Assembly: GCF_009708035.1 (NCBI RefSeq)
Contig: NZ_WMBQ01000002.1
Location: 496,001 to 560,000 of the forward strand
From: Hyphomicrobium album
GTDB lineage: Bacteria > Pseudomonadota > Alphaproteobacteria > Rhizobiales > Hyphomicrobiaceae
Length of the DNA stretch: 64,000 nucleotides
Reading direction: 5' to 3'
In this document: in pieces, positions 53,493-62,521 of the stretch
Layout: each line of letters begins with the position of its first letter
Numbering within the stretch: the first letter of the stretch is position 1
Program-made: the position numbers and the translations under genes
The notes under the pieces: generated by a model
What the model was told of the DNA's origin: nothing
The model's database searches: none
What the model saw: the letters and a program-made list of their open reading frames with translations, nothing else

Positions 53493-54314
53493 CTATTCCT
53501 TATCGCCGACGTGGCGCCGGATCATCTCTGAATCAACCTCGGGCGAGCCGGGCCAGCGTCCACGTCGGGTTGCATGATGGCGGAAGTAGCGCTCAAGCGC
53601 CGTCAGATCTGGCTGCACCGGCTTCCCATTATCGAGAAAGAGGCAGCCGACTGCATCGCTGGGAATGTCCCCAACGAACCGTTCCGCATCTTCCAGCATC
53701 TTTTGAATTCTGACGCGAAGGCCGGCCGCATCGAGAGGCTGCGTCGTGGCGAGAGCCTGAAGCTCGGGAGCCGTGAGGCGCGAGTGCCAGCGTATTTCGC
53801 CGAGCATTCCCTCGGGGCTCGGTCCGGGGAACCTTCCGAGCGCAGCGGTGATAACTGCACCGAGGGGCAAGATCGTCTCGTGGATGGTCACAAGATCAAC
53901 GATGTCACGGGGCTCGCGGCGGTCGGCGGCGGCGGCGGCCTTGTTTGTCGCCAAGTCGATCGGGTGGAGCACGAAGCCAAATTCGTTGTCCGGGACAGCG
54001 GGGAAGTAACGGAAGTCGCTATCGGCTACCCAATCGAGCTTGGTTGTCTCCTCGCCCCGTATAATCTGTGCACTCATCTTTGCGCTCGTACGGGGCTCGA
54101 TCCACTGCACCTCTAAGCCGGCCTTGCTCAGGGCTGCAACGTCAGCCTCGGCCGTGCCCGCCAGCGATTGCTCCCTGTCATGAAATATATCGATGTCGTT
54201 GGACATGCGGGGACCCTCTCGGTTGAGGGCAGTTCCCCCGGCGACAAAGCTTTCGTCCGTGCGGTGAGCGGCCAGGAGCTTGAGAATATCGGATTGCAGC
54301 TTAGTGAGTGGCAC
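53493..54314 (-). CDS. AbiEii-type nucleotidyltransferase toxin
   Basis: A 273-residue protein of the AbiEii/AbiGii nucleotidyltransferase toxin family. The N-terminal signature is FVAGGTALNREGPRMSNDIDIF (Gly26-Gly27 and Asp40/Asp42, the metal-binding Asp pair), and a helical C-terminal part follows. Characterised members transfer nucleotides to tRNA or other targets and are held in check by a partner encoded next to them. The start is GTG 54314 and overlaps the upstream 71-residue gene by 14 bases. It probably forms a toxin-antitoxin or abortive-infection pair. Confidence 0.82.
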   Translation of the reverse strand: MPLTKLQSDILKLLAAHRTDESFVAGGTALNREGPRMSNDIDIFHDREQSLAGTAEADVAALSKAGLEVQWIEPRTSAKMSAQIIRGEETTKLDWVADSDFRYFPAVPDNEFGFVLHPIDLATNKAAAAADRREPRDIVDLVTIHETILPLGAVITAALGRFPGPSPEGMLGEIRWHSRLTAPELQALATTQPLDAAGLRVRIQKMLEDAERFVGDIPSDAVGCLFLDNGKPVQPDLTALERYFRHHATRRGRWPGSPEVDSEMIRRHVGDKE

Positions 54315-54516
54315 GGGCGATTTGCTCGATCTGCTCGGCCAAGCGGCGGCCGCGCATCTTTCCGTAGGTTCTCAAAGCCCTGGTGATCGCCAAGGCGTCA
54401 TCGCGGGTCGGGTTCTCGACCGGACGCATGTTCCAAAGGGCCTCGGACGAAAATGTCCTGAAGGCCTCAGCATAAAGCTCGGCGAGCGTTGGCCTCTTCT
54501 TATTGTCGCGGGTCAT
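54301..54516 (-). CDS. Small partner of the AbiEii-type toxin
   Basis: A basic, mostly helical protein of 71 residues encoded directly upstream of, and overlapping by 14 bases, the AbiEii-like gene. It has no recognisable DNA-binding motif of the AbiEi type, being far shorter than AbiEi. Position and overlap suggest an antitoxin or accessory subunit; this is inference. No clear ribosome site precedes the ATG at 54516. Confidence 0.65.
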   Translation of the reverse strand: MTRDNKKRPTLAELYAEAFRTFSSEALWNMRPVENPTRDDALAITRALRTYGKMRGRRLAEQIEQIARATH

Positions 54517-54592
54517 GCTGTTACTACTACCAAAAAGGGGTCAAAAAGCAACGAATCCGCGCGATTGGAGACCGGATGCGACCGTCACCTTG

Positions 54593-56443
54593 TCAGGCGA
54601 AGAAGCGCAGAGCATCGCGCGAGATGCATTGGCGCACTGAGGAATAGTCGCTCCAGGGATCGGTCTTGCGCTTGAGGCGCTGGAGCACGATCGGGATCGT
54701 GAACACATTGGCACCCTCGATGCGGGACAACTCGGACCAGCCCACCGGGGTGGCCACGCTCGCCTCCGCCTTGGCGCGAGGGGAATATGGCGCAACCGCT
54801 GTTGCACCGCGCTCGTTGCGCAGCCAGTCGATGAAGATACGGCCCTTGCGCTTGACTTTCGCCATCGTGGCGACGAAGCGCTCCGGCTCGGTGTCCGCCA
54901 GCTTCGTAGCCACGCCCCGCGCGAAGCTCTTCACCGTGTCCCAATCTTGTGAGGCGTCGAGCGGGACGACAACGTGAATGCCTTTGCCGCCGGTCACCAG
55001 CGGGAAACTGGTGAGGCCCGCCGTCTGCAAGAGATCACGCACGTCACGCGCGGCGTCGCGCACGGCGGCAAAGTCGACGGTAGGATCGGGATCGAGGTCG
55101 AAGATGAGCCGATCGGGCCGCTCCAGCTTCTTTGCGGTCGATCCCCACAAGTGGATCTCCACACCGCCGATCTGCGCAACCGAGACGAGACCCGCCGTGT
55201 CGTCGATCATCAAATACTGGGCGATCTCACCGTCGCCCTCCTTGACGTCAACCGACTTGAGCGCCTCCGGCATGCCCTTCTTGATGTGCTTCTGGAAGAA
55301 GCACTGCTTCGCTACGCCTTCCGGGCAGCGCACGAGACTGAGCGGCCGCCGGCGCACGTAGGGCAGCATGCGCTCGCTGGCGGCAAGGAGGTACTGGGCG
55401 AGGTCGAGCTTGGTCAGCGCCGCCTCGCTGAAGAGAACGCGCTCCGGGTTCGACAGCTTTACCCCGCCGACGTCGTCATTTTCACTCATGGTGATCACCT
55501 CTTGCGCCTGCACCTCGCGCGCCGGCTTGTCGCCGCGCAGCCCCAGGTAAGCCGGGTGGCGTAGGATTCCGTCCGTTGTCCGTTCGGTGAAGGCGATCTG
55601 GGCGACGAGACGCGGCTCGATCCAATGGGCGTCGCGGCTGATTTCGCGCGGTGCATCGACGAACGGGCTCGTCTTGCGGCGCAGCTTGGCGAAGCGGGCG
55701 CCAAGATCATCGAGCGTAGCAGTATCGAAGCCAGTGCCGACGCGCCCGCGGTAGTGCAGCTCGTCGCCGACGAACTCGCCCAGCAGCAGCGACGCGAACG
55801 GACGTCCTTTTTTGTCCGAGACGCGATAGCCGCCGATGACGAACTCCTCGTTACCGAGGCATTTGCTCTTCAGCCAGCTGTGGCTGCGGCGCGATACGTA
55901 GGGCTTGTCGGCTTGCTTGGAGACGATGCCTTCCAACCCCAGCCGGCAGGCCTGCGCCAAGACTTTATCGCCCTGCCCGGCAATCTCCTCGCTATATCGG
56001 ATCGCTTCCGGCGCCCCCTTGAGAACCTTGCGTAGGACTTTCTTGCGCTGGCTCAGCGGCTCTTGCCGGAGGTCGTGGCCGTCGAACTCGAGGATGTCGA
56101 ACACGTAGTAAATAAGCGGCGTTCTTCCTTCCTTGAGCGCATTCTGCAAGCGCTGAAAGCTGGAGCGGCCGTGTTCGTCGAGAACGACGATCTCGCCGTC
56201 GAGCAGCGCGCTGCCGATCTTTAGCTTGGTGAGCTCGGCGGCGATGCCGGCGAACTTGTCGGTCCAATCCTGGCCGGAGCGCGTATAGATGCGGCCGCGG
56301 CCGCCACCGATGGCGGCGATCGCACGGTAGCCGTCGTACTTGATCTCGTGCAGCCAGTCCTTGCCCGCCGGCGGCTCTGCGACGAGCGACGCGAGTTGCG
56401 GAGCGACAAATGCGGGAAGCGGATCGGTCGAGCGCGCGGACAT
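54593..56443 (-). CDS. ligD: LigD, ATP-dependent DNA ligase with polymerase domain
   Basis: Non-homologous end-joining enzyme of 616 residues. The ATP-dependent ligase comes first, with catalytic Lys35 in HEIKYDGYRA, LLDGEIVVLD, LEGIVSKQAD and SWLKSKC, then an OB-fold with LDDLGARFAKL. The primase-like polymerase domain follows from about residue 325 (LSNPERVLF, LIFDLDPDP with the metal aspartates, HVVVPLDA, FIDWLRNERGATAVAPYS). The 3'-phosphoesterase domain found in three-domain LigD is absent. No ku gene is in the window. Confidence 0.94.
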   Translation of the reverse strand: MSARSTDPLPAFVAPQLASLVAEPPAGKDWLHEIKYDGYRAIAAIGGGRGRIYTRSGQDWTDKFAGIAAELTKLKIGSALLDGEIVVLDEHGRSSFQRLQNALKEGRTPLIYYVFDILEFDGHDLRQEPLSQRKKVLRKVLKGAPEAIRYSEEIAGQGDKVLAQACRLGLEGIVSKQADKPYVSRRSHSWLKSKCLGNEEFVIGGYRVSDKKGRPFASLLLGEFVGDELHYRGRVGTGFDTATLDDLGARFAKLRRKTSPFVDAPREISRDAHWIEPRLVAQIAFTERTTDGILRHPAYLGLRGDKPAREVQAQEVITMSENDDVGGVKLSNPERVLFSEAALTKLDLAQYLLAASERMLPYVRRRPLSLVRCPEGVAKQCFFQKHIKKGMPEALKSVDVKEGDGEIAQYLMIDDTAGLVSVAQIGGVEIHLWGSTAKKLERPDRLIFDLDPDPTVDFAAVRDAARDVRDLLQTAGLTSFPLVTGGKGIHVVVPLDASQDWDTVKSFARGVATKLADTEPERFVATMAKVKRKGRIFIDWLRNERGATAVAPYSPRAKAEASVATPVGWSELSRIEGANVFTIPIVLQRLKRKTDPWSDYSSVRQCISRDALRFFA

Positions 56444-56500
56444 GGGAATTCACGCTGCGGGACGGGCAGCCTAAGTCGCATGCGTCGGGTAAAGTTCCCT

Positions 56501-56911
56501 TTAAGGTAGCTCGTCGGACGTGGGCTCAGGCAGGCTGACCCTCGGGTCGGCGACCTCGCGCAGGAGCCGGAGCAGCGTCGACGCCTTGACGGGCTTCGTC
56601 AAGAAGCGGACGCCCCCTGGCAGGTGGACGACAGGCTCGATCACACCGGAGACGAGCACAACTCCGGTCCGCGGCGACTCTTCCCGGACGCGGCGCGCCA
56701 GCTCGAAACCATTGACGGCGCCCGGCATCGACACGTCGCTGACGACGGCGCAAACGCCGCCTCCGGCAAGGACCAACAGCGCCTCTTCGCCAGTCGACGC
56801 CTCGACCACGTCAAAGCCGGACTGCCCGAGCAGGTCGGAAACATAGTCGCGCACCAGCGGCTCGTCTTCGACCACCAGCACCGCTGCCGCACTCAAAGAC
56901 TGCTTGCTCAT
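56501..56911 (-). CDS. Single-domain response regulator
   Basis: A receiver-domain protein of 136 residues without output domain. The acid pocket Glu15-Asp16-Glu17 is in VLVVEDEPLV, the phospho-acceptor is Asp59 in AVVSDVSMPG, Ser88 in VLVSG fills the switch position and Lys106 is in FLTKPVK. The start is taken as ATG 56911; upstream residues are not receiver-like. Such proteins often act as phosphate sinks or relay to histidine kinases, but no kinase gene is nearby. It stands between ligD and nspC. Confidence 0.9.
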   Translation of the reverse strand: MSKQSLSAAAVLVVEDEPLVRDYVSDLLGQSGFDVVEASTGEEALLVLAGGGVCAVVSDVSMPGAVNGFELARRVREESPRTGVVLVSGVIEPVVHLPGGVRFLTKPVKASTLLRLLREVADPRVSLPEPTSDELP

Positions 56912-57023
56912 ACCCTGCACAACGATCGGCGGACGCACACGTTCCCATGTAAGACACCGAGACTTGCATACGAGAGGATAAGCCTGCGGCGAGGCGCCGC
57001 TGCAACACGATGGGGCCGTCAAC

Positions 57024-58163
57024 CTAGCCGAGCGAGTGTCGATAATCCTCGTAGCCGAACGAGCGCACGACACGGAAGCTGCCGTCCTCCTCGAGCACCG
57101 CGAGATCGGGTCGCGGCGTGCCGTTGAAGGTCGTATTCTTCACGAAGCTGTACTGCATCATGTCGGTGAAGACGATGCGGCTTCCCAATTGCAGCGGCTC
57201 GGCGAAAGAGTACTCGCCGATGACGTCGCCGGTCATGCAGGTCTTGCCACCGAGGATGTAGTCGTGCGCGTTCACGCCCGACTCAGCGGCGCCGATCAGG
57301 GTGGGCCTGTAGGGCACCTCGAGCACGTCCGGCATGTGGCAGCTCGCCGACGTGTCGAGAATGGCGATGTTCTTCTCGTTCCAATGCAGGCCGATGACGC
57401 TGGCGACGAGATAGCCGGCGTTGACGACGATTCCGCCGCCCGGCTCGAGGATGACCTCGACTCCGAACTCGGCGCGGAACGCTTTGATGGCGGCGATCAG
57501 CTTGTCGACGTCATAACCCGGCTTGTTGATGAAGTGGCCGCCGCCGAAATTGACGGCCTCTACCTGGCGGATGTACGGCGCGAACTCGCGCGCCACATGC
57601 TCGATGAGCCCGACCGAACCGTCTGCCAGGCTCTCGCACAGCGTGTGCACGTGGAAGATGTCGATTTCGCCCCACGGCAGCTTGTCTATCTCCGCCCGCG
57701 TCGTCCCGAAGCGCGAGCAGGGCGCGCACGGGTCGTAGAGGGGGCCGCCGAGCGTCGCGTTCGAATAGCCAGGATTGATACGCGCGCCGATCTTGGCGCC
57801 GGCGGCCTTGGCGATGCCGCCGAGACGGGCGATCTGCTCGGGCGAATTGAAATAGATATGGTCGGCGATCGCGGTCAGGCGCTCGACCTCGCCATCGGCA
57901 TAGGCCGGCGCGTAGACGTGCACCTCCTTGCCGAACTCCTCGCGGCCAAGACGCGCTTCGAATTCGCCGCTGGCTGTCGAGCCATCCAGCGCATCGCGCA
58001 TCATCGGAAACGCTGCCGGCATCGCCCACGCCTTGGTCGCGAGCAGGACCTTGCAGCCTGCCTCGCGCCTGATGCGGGCGATGGTTTCCAGATTGCGCTT
58101 CAACGCCGCCGCGTCGAGGACGTAGGCAGGTGTGCGGATGTCGTCGGGGAATGTCGGCGCCAT
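57024..58163 (-). CDS. nspC: Carboxynorspermidine/carboxyspermidine decarboxylase
   Basis: PLP-dependent decarboxylase (alanine-racemase fold III) of 379 residues, the last step of the carboxyspermidine route to spermidine or norspermidine. Lys44 in LLATKAWAMP is the likely PLP lysine; HVHTLCESLADGS, EAVNFGGGHF, ILEPGGGIVVNAG and DTSASCHMPDVLE match the family. The ATG at 58163 is preceded by GAGGA. The dehydrogenase of the same pathway lies immediately upstream, 83 bases away, on the same strand. Confidence 0.95.
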   Translation of the reverse strand: MAPTFPDDIRTPAYVLDAAALKRNLETIARIRREAGCKVLLATKAWAMPAAFPMMRDALDGSTASGEFEARLGREEFGKEVHVYAPAYADGEVERLTAIADHIYFNSPEQIARLGGIAKAAGAKIGARINPGYSNATLGGPLYDPCAPCSRFGTTRAEIDKLPWGEIDIFHVHTLCESLADGSVGLIEHVAREFAPYIRQVEAVNFGGGHFINKPGYDVDKLIAAIKAFRAEFGVEVILEPGGGIVVNAGYLVASVIGLHWNEKNIAILDTSASCHMPDVLEVPYRPTLIGAAESGVNAHDYILGGKTCMTGDVIGEYSFAEPLQLGSRIVFTDMMQYSFVKNTTFNGTPRPDLAVLEEDGSFRVVRSFGYEDYRHSLG

Positions 58164-58246
58164 GGGCGGCGATCCTCAAACAGCGGAGCCGGGCGTGCCC
58201 GGCTCCATATTCAAGTCATTGCTGGCGTTCGGAGCGATGGAGAACG

Positions 58247-59461
58247 TTACGTCTTGACGGCAAACAGCTCGCTCTGCTCGCCGTCCTCCAGCTCGCGCGT
58301 GTGCCACGGCAGACCATGCTGGCCGATCTCGTCCATGAACGGCTTCGAAGGGAGCTGCTCGACGTTGTAGACACCGGCGCCTTTCCACGCGCCCTTGAAC
58401 ACCATCATCGCGCCGACCACGGGTGGAACGCCGGTCGTGTACGATACGGCCTGCGCGCCCGTCTCCTTGTAGGCCTGCGTGTGCTCGCAGACGTTATAGA
58501 TGATGGCGCGCTTGTCTTTGCCGTCCTTCTTGCCGGTGAAGATGCACCCGATCGATGTGCGCCCCGTGTAGCCCTCGCCGAGTGACGACGGCGGCGGCAG
58601 CAGCTCCTTCAGGAACTCCATCGGAATGACGGGATTGCCTTTGTACATGACGGGATCGATGCGCGTCATGCCGACGTTCTGCAGCACCTCGAGATGCTTG
58701 ATGTAGTTGTCGGAGAAGGTCATCCAGAAGCGAATCTGCTTCAGGCCCTTGATGTTCTCGACGAGGCTTTCCTCCTCCTCGTGATAAATCAAGTAGCTCT
58801 TGCGCGGGCCGACCTCCGGGTAGTCGATCATCGTCGCGATGGACAAGGGGTCGATGTCGATCCACTTGCCGTCCTTCCAGTACTTGCCGCGCTGCGTCAC
58901 CTCGCGGAGATTGATCTCCGGATTGAAGTTGGTGGCGAAGGCTTTGCCGTGGCTGCCGTCGTTGCAGTCGATGATGTCGATCGTCTCAATGGTGTCGAAC
59001 AGGAACTCCTGCGCGTAGGCGCAATAGATGTTGGACTGGCCGGGATCGAACCCGCAGCCGAGGATCGCCATGATCCCCTTGTCCTTGTAGCGGTCCTGAT
59101 ACTTCCACTGCCACGAGTACTCAAACTTCGCGACATCGCGCGGCTCGTAGTTGGCGGTATCCAAGTAGTGGACGCCCGTCTCCAGGCACGCGTCCATGAT
59201 CGCCAGGTCCTGGTAAGGCAGCGCCATGTTGATCACGAGGTCGGGCTTGACCTTGTTGATCAGGGCGACCGTCTCGGCGACGTTGTCGGCATCGACCTGG
59301 CTGATCTCGATCGGCGTGACGCAGCGCTTGGCCACGGCCTCGCAGCTCGCAAGGCGACGGGACGCGAGATGGACGCGCTTGAATACGTCGCGGTTCATCG
59401 CGCACTTCTGCGCGGTGACGGATCCAGCGGCGCCGGCGCCGATGATGAGGACACCTTCCAA
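58247..59461 (-). CDS. Carboxynorspermidine/carboxyspermidine synthase
   Basis: Saccharopine-dehydrogenase-family enzyme of 404 residues that reductively joins putrescine or diaminopropane with aspartate semialdehyde, using NADPH. The Rossmann motif is LIIGAGAAGSVTAQ; further family stretches are CVTPIEISQVDADN, NMALPYQDL, YLDTANYEPRD and ILGCGFDPGQSNIY. The start is TTG 59461, supported by AGGAGA five bases upstream. With nspC it replaces the S-adenosylmethionine-dependent spermidine route. Confidence 0.94.
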   Translation of the reverse strand: MEGVLIIGAGAAGSVTAQKCAMNRDVFKRVHLASRRLASCEAVAKRCVTPIEISQVDADNVAETVALINKVKPDLVINMALPYQDLAIMDACLETGVHYLDTANYEPRDVAKFEYSWQWKYQDRYKDKGIMAILGCGFDPGQSNIYCAYAQEFLFDTIETIDIIDCNDGSHGKAFATNFNPEINLREVTQRGKYWKDGKWIDIDPLSIATMIDYPEVGPRKSYLIYHEEEESLVENIKGLKQIRFWMTFSDNYIKHLEVLQNVGMTRIDPVMYKGNPVIPMEFLKELLPPPSSLGEGYTGRTSIGCIFTGKKDGKDKRAIIYNVCEHTQAYKETGAQAVSYTTGVPPVVGAMMVFKGAWKGAGVYNVEQLPSKPFMDEIGQHGLPWHTRELEDGEQSELFAVKT

Positions 59462-59641
59462 TTCAGTCTCCTGCGGTCAGTGAAGTCGGGAGCGCGCCGT
59501 CGAGGGACGACGGGCGCCTGTCGAATTAGTGCAGTAGCCCCCGCAGTACAATACCTGTTGGGCCAACCTGTTTTGTGACAGGGCCGTCATAGGCGCAGCT
59601 CGCAGAATGATGCTCTTCTGACCGGTTGCTGTCAGGGCCTT

Positions 59642-59716
59642 TGGAGCGGGCGATCGGGATCGAACCGACGACATTCAGCTTGGGAAGCTGACGTTCTACC
59701 ACTGAACTACGCCCGC
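59642..59716 (-). tRNA. tRNA-Gly (anticodon CCC)
   Basis: A full cloverleaf is seen on the minus strand. The acceptor GCGGGCG (59716-59710) pairs with CGCCCGC (59652-59646), the D-arm is AGTTCAGTGGTAGAACG, the anticodon stem TCAGC/GCTGA encloses the loop TTCCCAA with anticodon CCC, and the T-arm contains GGTTCGATCC. A CCA end is encoded (59644-59642). It reads GGG glycine codons. Confidence 0.95.
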
Positions 59717-59787
59717 ACTCCGCGACGCATGTAGCACACGGCACACCCCGGCGAAAAGCCGAGGAGTGCCTGTGGAGCCGGGTGTCC

Positions 59788-60174
59788 TCAGGCTTTGCCT
59801 TTGACCAAAGCGTCGCGGATCTCCTTCAAATAAATCTCCGATTGGGTCGGGGCGGTGGCGGCGGCGGCGGCGGCGGGTTTGCGGACCATATTGATCGCCT
59901 TGATGAGGAAGAACAGGGCGATAGCCGTGATCGTGAACTGAATTATCGCGTTGATGAACAGCCCGTACCTGATCTCGACGCCCTCGACCGGGGTCGCGGT
60001 AAGGGTGGAAAAATCTATCCCCGCGGTCACGTAGCCGATGATCGGCATCATGATGTTGGCGACCAGCGTGGCGACGATCGGCGTGAAGGCGGCGCCGATG
60101 ATCACGCCAATGGCAAGGTCGATGACGTTGCCCTTCATCGCGAAAGTCTTGAATTCTTCCCACATCTCTTTCAT
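59788..60174 (-). CDS. mscL: Large-conductance mechanosensitive channel MscL
   Basis: Inner-membrane pressure valve of 128 residues. The N-terminal amphipathic helix and first membrane helix read WEEFKTFAMKGNVIDLAIGVIIGAAF, with GNVIDLAIGVIIG the hallmark of the pore helix. The second helix is FITAIALFFLIKAINMVRK, preceded by the conserved YGLFINAIIQF. An Ala-rich stretch leads to the C-terminal cytoplasmic helix. AGGGGAG precedes the ATG. Confidence 0.96.
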   Translation of the reverse strand: MKEMWEEFKTFAMKGNVIDLAIGVIIGAAFTPIVATLVANIMMPIIGYVTAGIDFSTLTATPVEGVEIRYGLFINAIIQFTITAIALFFLIKAINMVRKPAAAAAATAPTQSEIYLKEIRDALVKGKA

Positions 60175-60372
60175 CGGCGGCTCCCCTCGGGCTTTGGCGG
60201 GTCTTGGGCCACGTTTCGGCCCGCAGGGGCAAGTCTAGGCCAAGAAAAGCCAGCGCTGAACCGGCCTTAAGGTTGAGGCCGCGGCTTACCGCCATATATG
60301 CGTCGCACTGTTGACGTGTACCTCAAGGTTGCGCCGGGGCTTTCCGGCGGCAGGGCGAGGGAGCTCAACGAC

Positions 60373-60633
60373 ATGATGGAGCGCAAGGAGCGCAAGCCGT
60401 ATTGGCGGCACACCAAGTGGCAGATGCTGGCGAGCGTCGTGCCCTTCCTGGTGCTCATCATCGTGCTGCCGCTCTACGCCGAGAGCCTCAACACGGAGCG
60501 CTTCTTAGGCTTTCCCCTCGGCTACTTCCTGAGCGCGCACGGCATCGCGATCATCGCCATCTTCACGGTCGCCAGTTTCGTCAATCGCCAGGACGCCATC
60601 GATCACTGGCACGGGGCGCACGAGGACAACTGA
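60373..60633 (+). CDS. DUF4212 small subunit of a sodium symporter
   Basis: An 86-residue protein with two membrane helices (WQMLASVVPFLVLIIVLPLY and YFLSAHGIAIIAIFTVASFV), separated by the segment ERFLGFPLG that typifies the DUF4212 family. Such proteins accompany large SSS-family symporters, and the large subunit gene follows 32 bases later. GGGAGC lies upstream of ATG 60373; ATG 60376 is equally possible. Confidence 0.86.
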   Translation: MMERKERKPYWRHTKWQMLASVVPFLVLIIVLPLYAESLNTERFLGFPLGYFLSAHGIAIIAIFTVASFVNRQDAIDHWHGAHEDN

Positions 60634-60665
60634 GCGCGAGCCCCCCAGATAGCCCGTAGATAGCC

Positions 60666-62498
60666 ATGTCCGTCACCTCGCGCACCCGCTTCGTCAATCC
60701 GCGGCTCGGCACCTATTTCGGCATCTTTGCCAGCTCGCTCGCCGGCCTCGTCATGCTGCTCCTCATCTTCGAGGAGCTGGGCACCGCGGACGCGCTCCTG
60801 CGCTGGGCGATGCTCCTCGGTCCGATGTTCCTCTATGCGGCCATCGGACTTTGCGTGCCGACCCAGGAGCCGCTGGAATTCTTCGCCGCCGGGCGCCGCG
60901 TGCCGGCGGGCTACACCGGCCTCGGCATCGGGGTCGCGGCGATGGGTGCCACCGGCATTGTTGCCGTCACCGGCGTGTTCTTCCTCATCGGCTTCGACGC
61001 CTTGTGCCTGATGATCGGCGGCCTCGGCGGCTTCGTCATCATGTCGGTGATGCTTGCCCCGTTCTTCCGCAAGTTCGGCGCCTTCACCGTGCCGAGCTAC
61101 CTCGGACGCCGTTTCGAGAGCAAGACCGTGCGGCTGTTGTCGGCGGCCCTGCTCACCGTTCCGGCGCTGCTGATGCTGGCCGCCGAGCTGCGCATGGGTG
61201 CCTATGCGGCCGGTTGGCTATCGGGGCAGCCGGCGTCGCTGATGATTGTCCTGCTCGTCGCCGCGTTCATCGCGATGGTCGGCTTGGGCGGGATGCGCTC
61301 GCTCACCTGGTCCGGCAGCGCTGCTGCCATCGCTGCCGTGCTGGCGCTGCTCGTGCCGGTCACCATCGTCGCCGTCATGGTGACGAACTTCCCCCTGCCG
61401 CAGCTCACGAACGGACCGCTCCTGCGCGCCCTCATGCACAGCGAGGCGGCGCACGGCCTGCCGATCGCAGACGCATCCGCCCTGGCATTCGGACTGCCGG
61501 GCGAAGGCTTCGTCCACATTGCCAAGCGCTTTACCGCACCGTTCGGCGCCATCGGCCCGACGGCTTTCGTCGTGGCCACGCTGACCGTGATGGCCGGTGT
61601 CGCCTCCTCGCCCTGGCTGATACCGCGCGTGACGATGACGCCCGGCGTTTACGAGACCCGCAAGTCGCTCGGCTGGGCGACGGTGTACTTCAGTCTCATC
61701 ATGCTGACGGCGGCCGCCGTCGCCGTTTACATGCGCGACTACCTCATGGACGTAGTGAATGGTGGCGCGCCTGCAGCGCTCCCCGAATGGATGCGGCGGC
61801 TCGTCGACCTCGGGTTTGCGACCGTCGATACGGCAGTGCCGCTGACCTATACCGGCTTCGCCATCGCCCGCGACTCGGTGCTGCTCAGCCTGCCGGTCGC
61901 CGCCGAGATGCCGAGCGTGTTCGTCTACTTTGCCGCCACCGGCATCGTCGCCGCCGCACTCGTCGGCGCCGGAGCGGTGGCCAGTGCGCTGGGCAATGTC
62001 ATCGCCGAGGACGTGGTCAACGGCCTGTCCTGGGAGCCCCTGCCGCGTACCGGTCGCGTGCATATGGGGCGGCTGGCGATCGTCGGTGCCGCGGTGGTGG
62101 GTGGTCTCGTCGCGCTGGTCGCGCCGACCGACCCGTTGCGGCTGCTGTTGTGGTCGCTCGCCCTCAGCGGCTCGACCTTCTTCCCGGTCATCGTCCTGTC
62201 CATCTGGTGGAAGCGGATGAACGCGTTTGGCGCCATCGCCGGCATGAGCTGCGGATTTGGCGTCGCCGTGCTTACCATCCTTGCCGGCGCGGCAAATATT
62301 CTCGGCCTCGATGGCGCCTTGGCGGGTATCCTCGGCCTGCCCGCCGGTGTCGCCGGCGCGGTTCTCGCCAGCATCACCACCCCGGCGCCGGGTCGCAGCG
62401 TGCTGGAGTTGGTGCGCGAGATCCGCGTACCCGGTGGCGAAGTGATCTACGATCGCGAGATGCGCCTATTGCGGCTCAAGAACCGCGAGCGCACGTAA
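60666..62498 (+). CDS. Sodium:solute symporter, large subunit
   Basis: Inner-membrane SSS-family transporter of 610 residues with about 13 predicted helices. The family features are FFAAGRRVPAGYTGLGIGVAAMGA (the AGR motif after helix one), FRKFGAFTVPSYLGRRFESK and PRVTMTPGVYETRKSLGW. It matches the group annotated as VC_2705-like or ActP-like, paired with DUF4212. Likely substrates are small carboxylates such as acetate, but this is not proven. A cytoplasmic tail of about 50 residues ends the protein. Confidence 0.9.
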   Translation: MSVTSRTRFVNPRLGTYFGIFASSLAGLVMLLLIFEELGTADALLRWAMLLGPMFLYAAIGLCVPTQEPLEFFAAGRRVPAGYTGLGIGVAAMGATGIVAVTGVFFLIGFDALCLMIGGLGGFVIMSVMLAPFFRKFGAFTVPSYLGRRFESKTVRLLSAALLTVPALLMLAAELRMGAYAAGWLSGQPASLMIVLLVAAFIAMVGLGGMRSLTWSGSAAAIAAVLALLVPVTIVAVMVTNFPLPQLTNGPLLRALMHSEAAHGLPIADASALAFGLPGEGFVHIAKRFTAPFGAIGPTAFVVATLTVMAGVASSPWLIPRVTMTPGVYETRKSLGWATVYFSLIMLTAAAVAVYMRDYLMDVVNGGAPAALPEWMRRLVDLGFATVDTAVPLTYTGFAIARDSVLLSLPVAAEMPSVFVYFAATGIVAAALVGAGAVASALGNVIAEDVVNGLSWEPLPRTGRVHMGRLAIVGAAVVGGLVALVAPTDPLRLLLWSLALSGSTFFPVIVLSIWWKRMNAFGAIAGMSCGFGVAVLTILAGAANILGLDGALAGILGLPAGVAGAVLASITTPAPGRSVLELVREIRVPGGEVIYDREMRLLRLKNRERT

Positions 62499-62521
62499 GT
62501 CGCTAAGCCAGGAAGAGCGCA

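Noticed and set aside
59642-59716. tRNA-Gly as an integration site for a mobile element
   Set aside because: No repeat of the tRNA 3' end and no integrase gene were found in the window.
60851-62506. A 551-codon frame inside the symporter gene on the same strand
   Set aside because: The alternative frame is arginine-rich nonsense, while the symporter frame has 13 membrane helices and family motifs.
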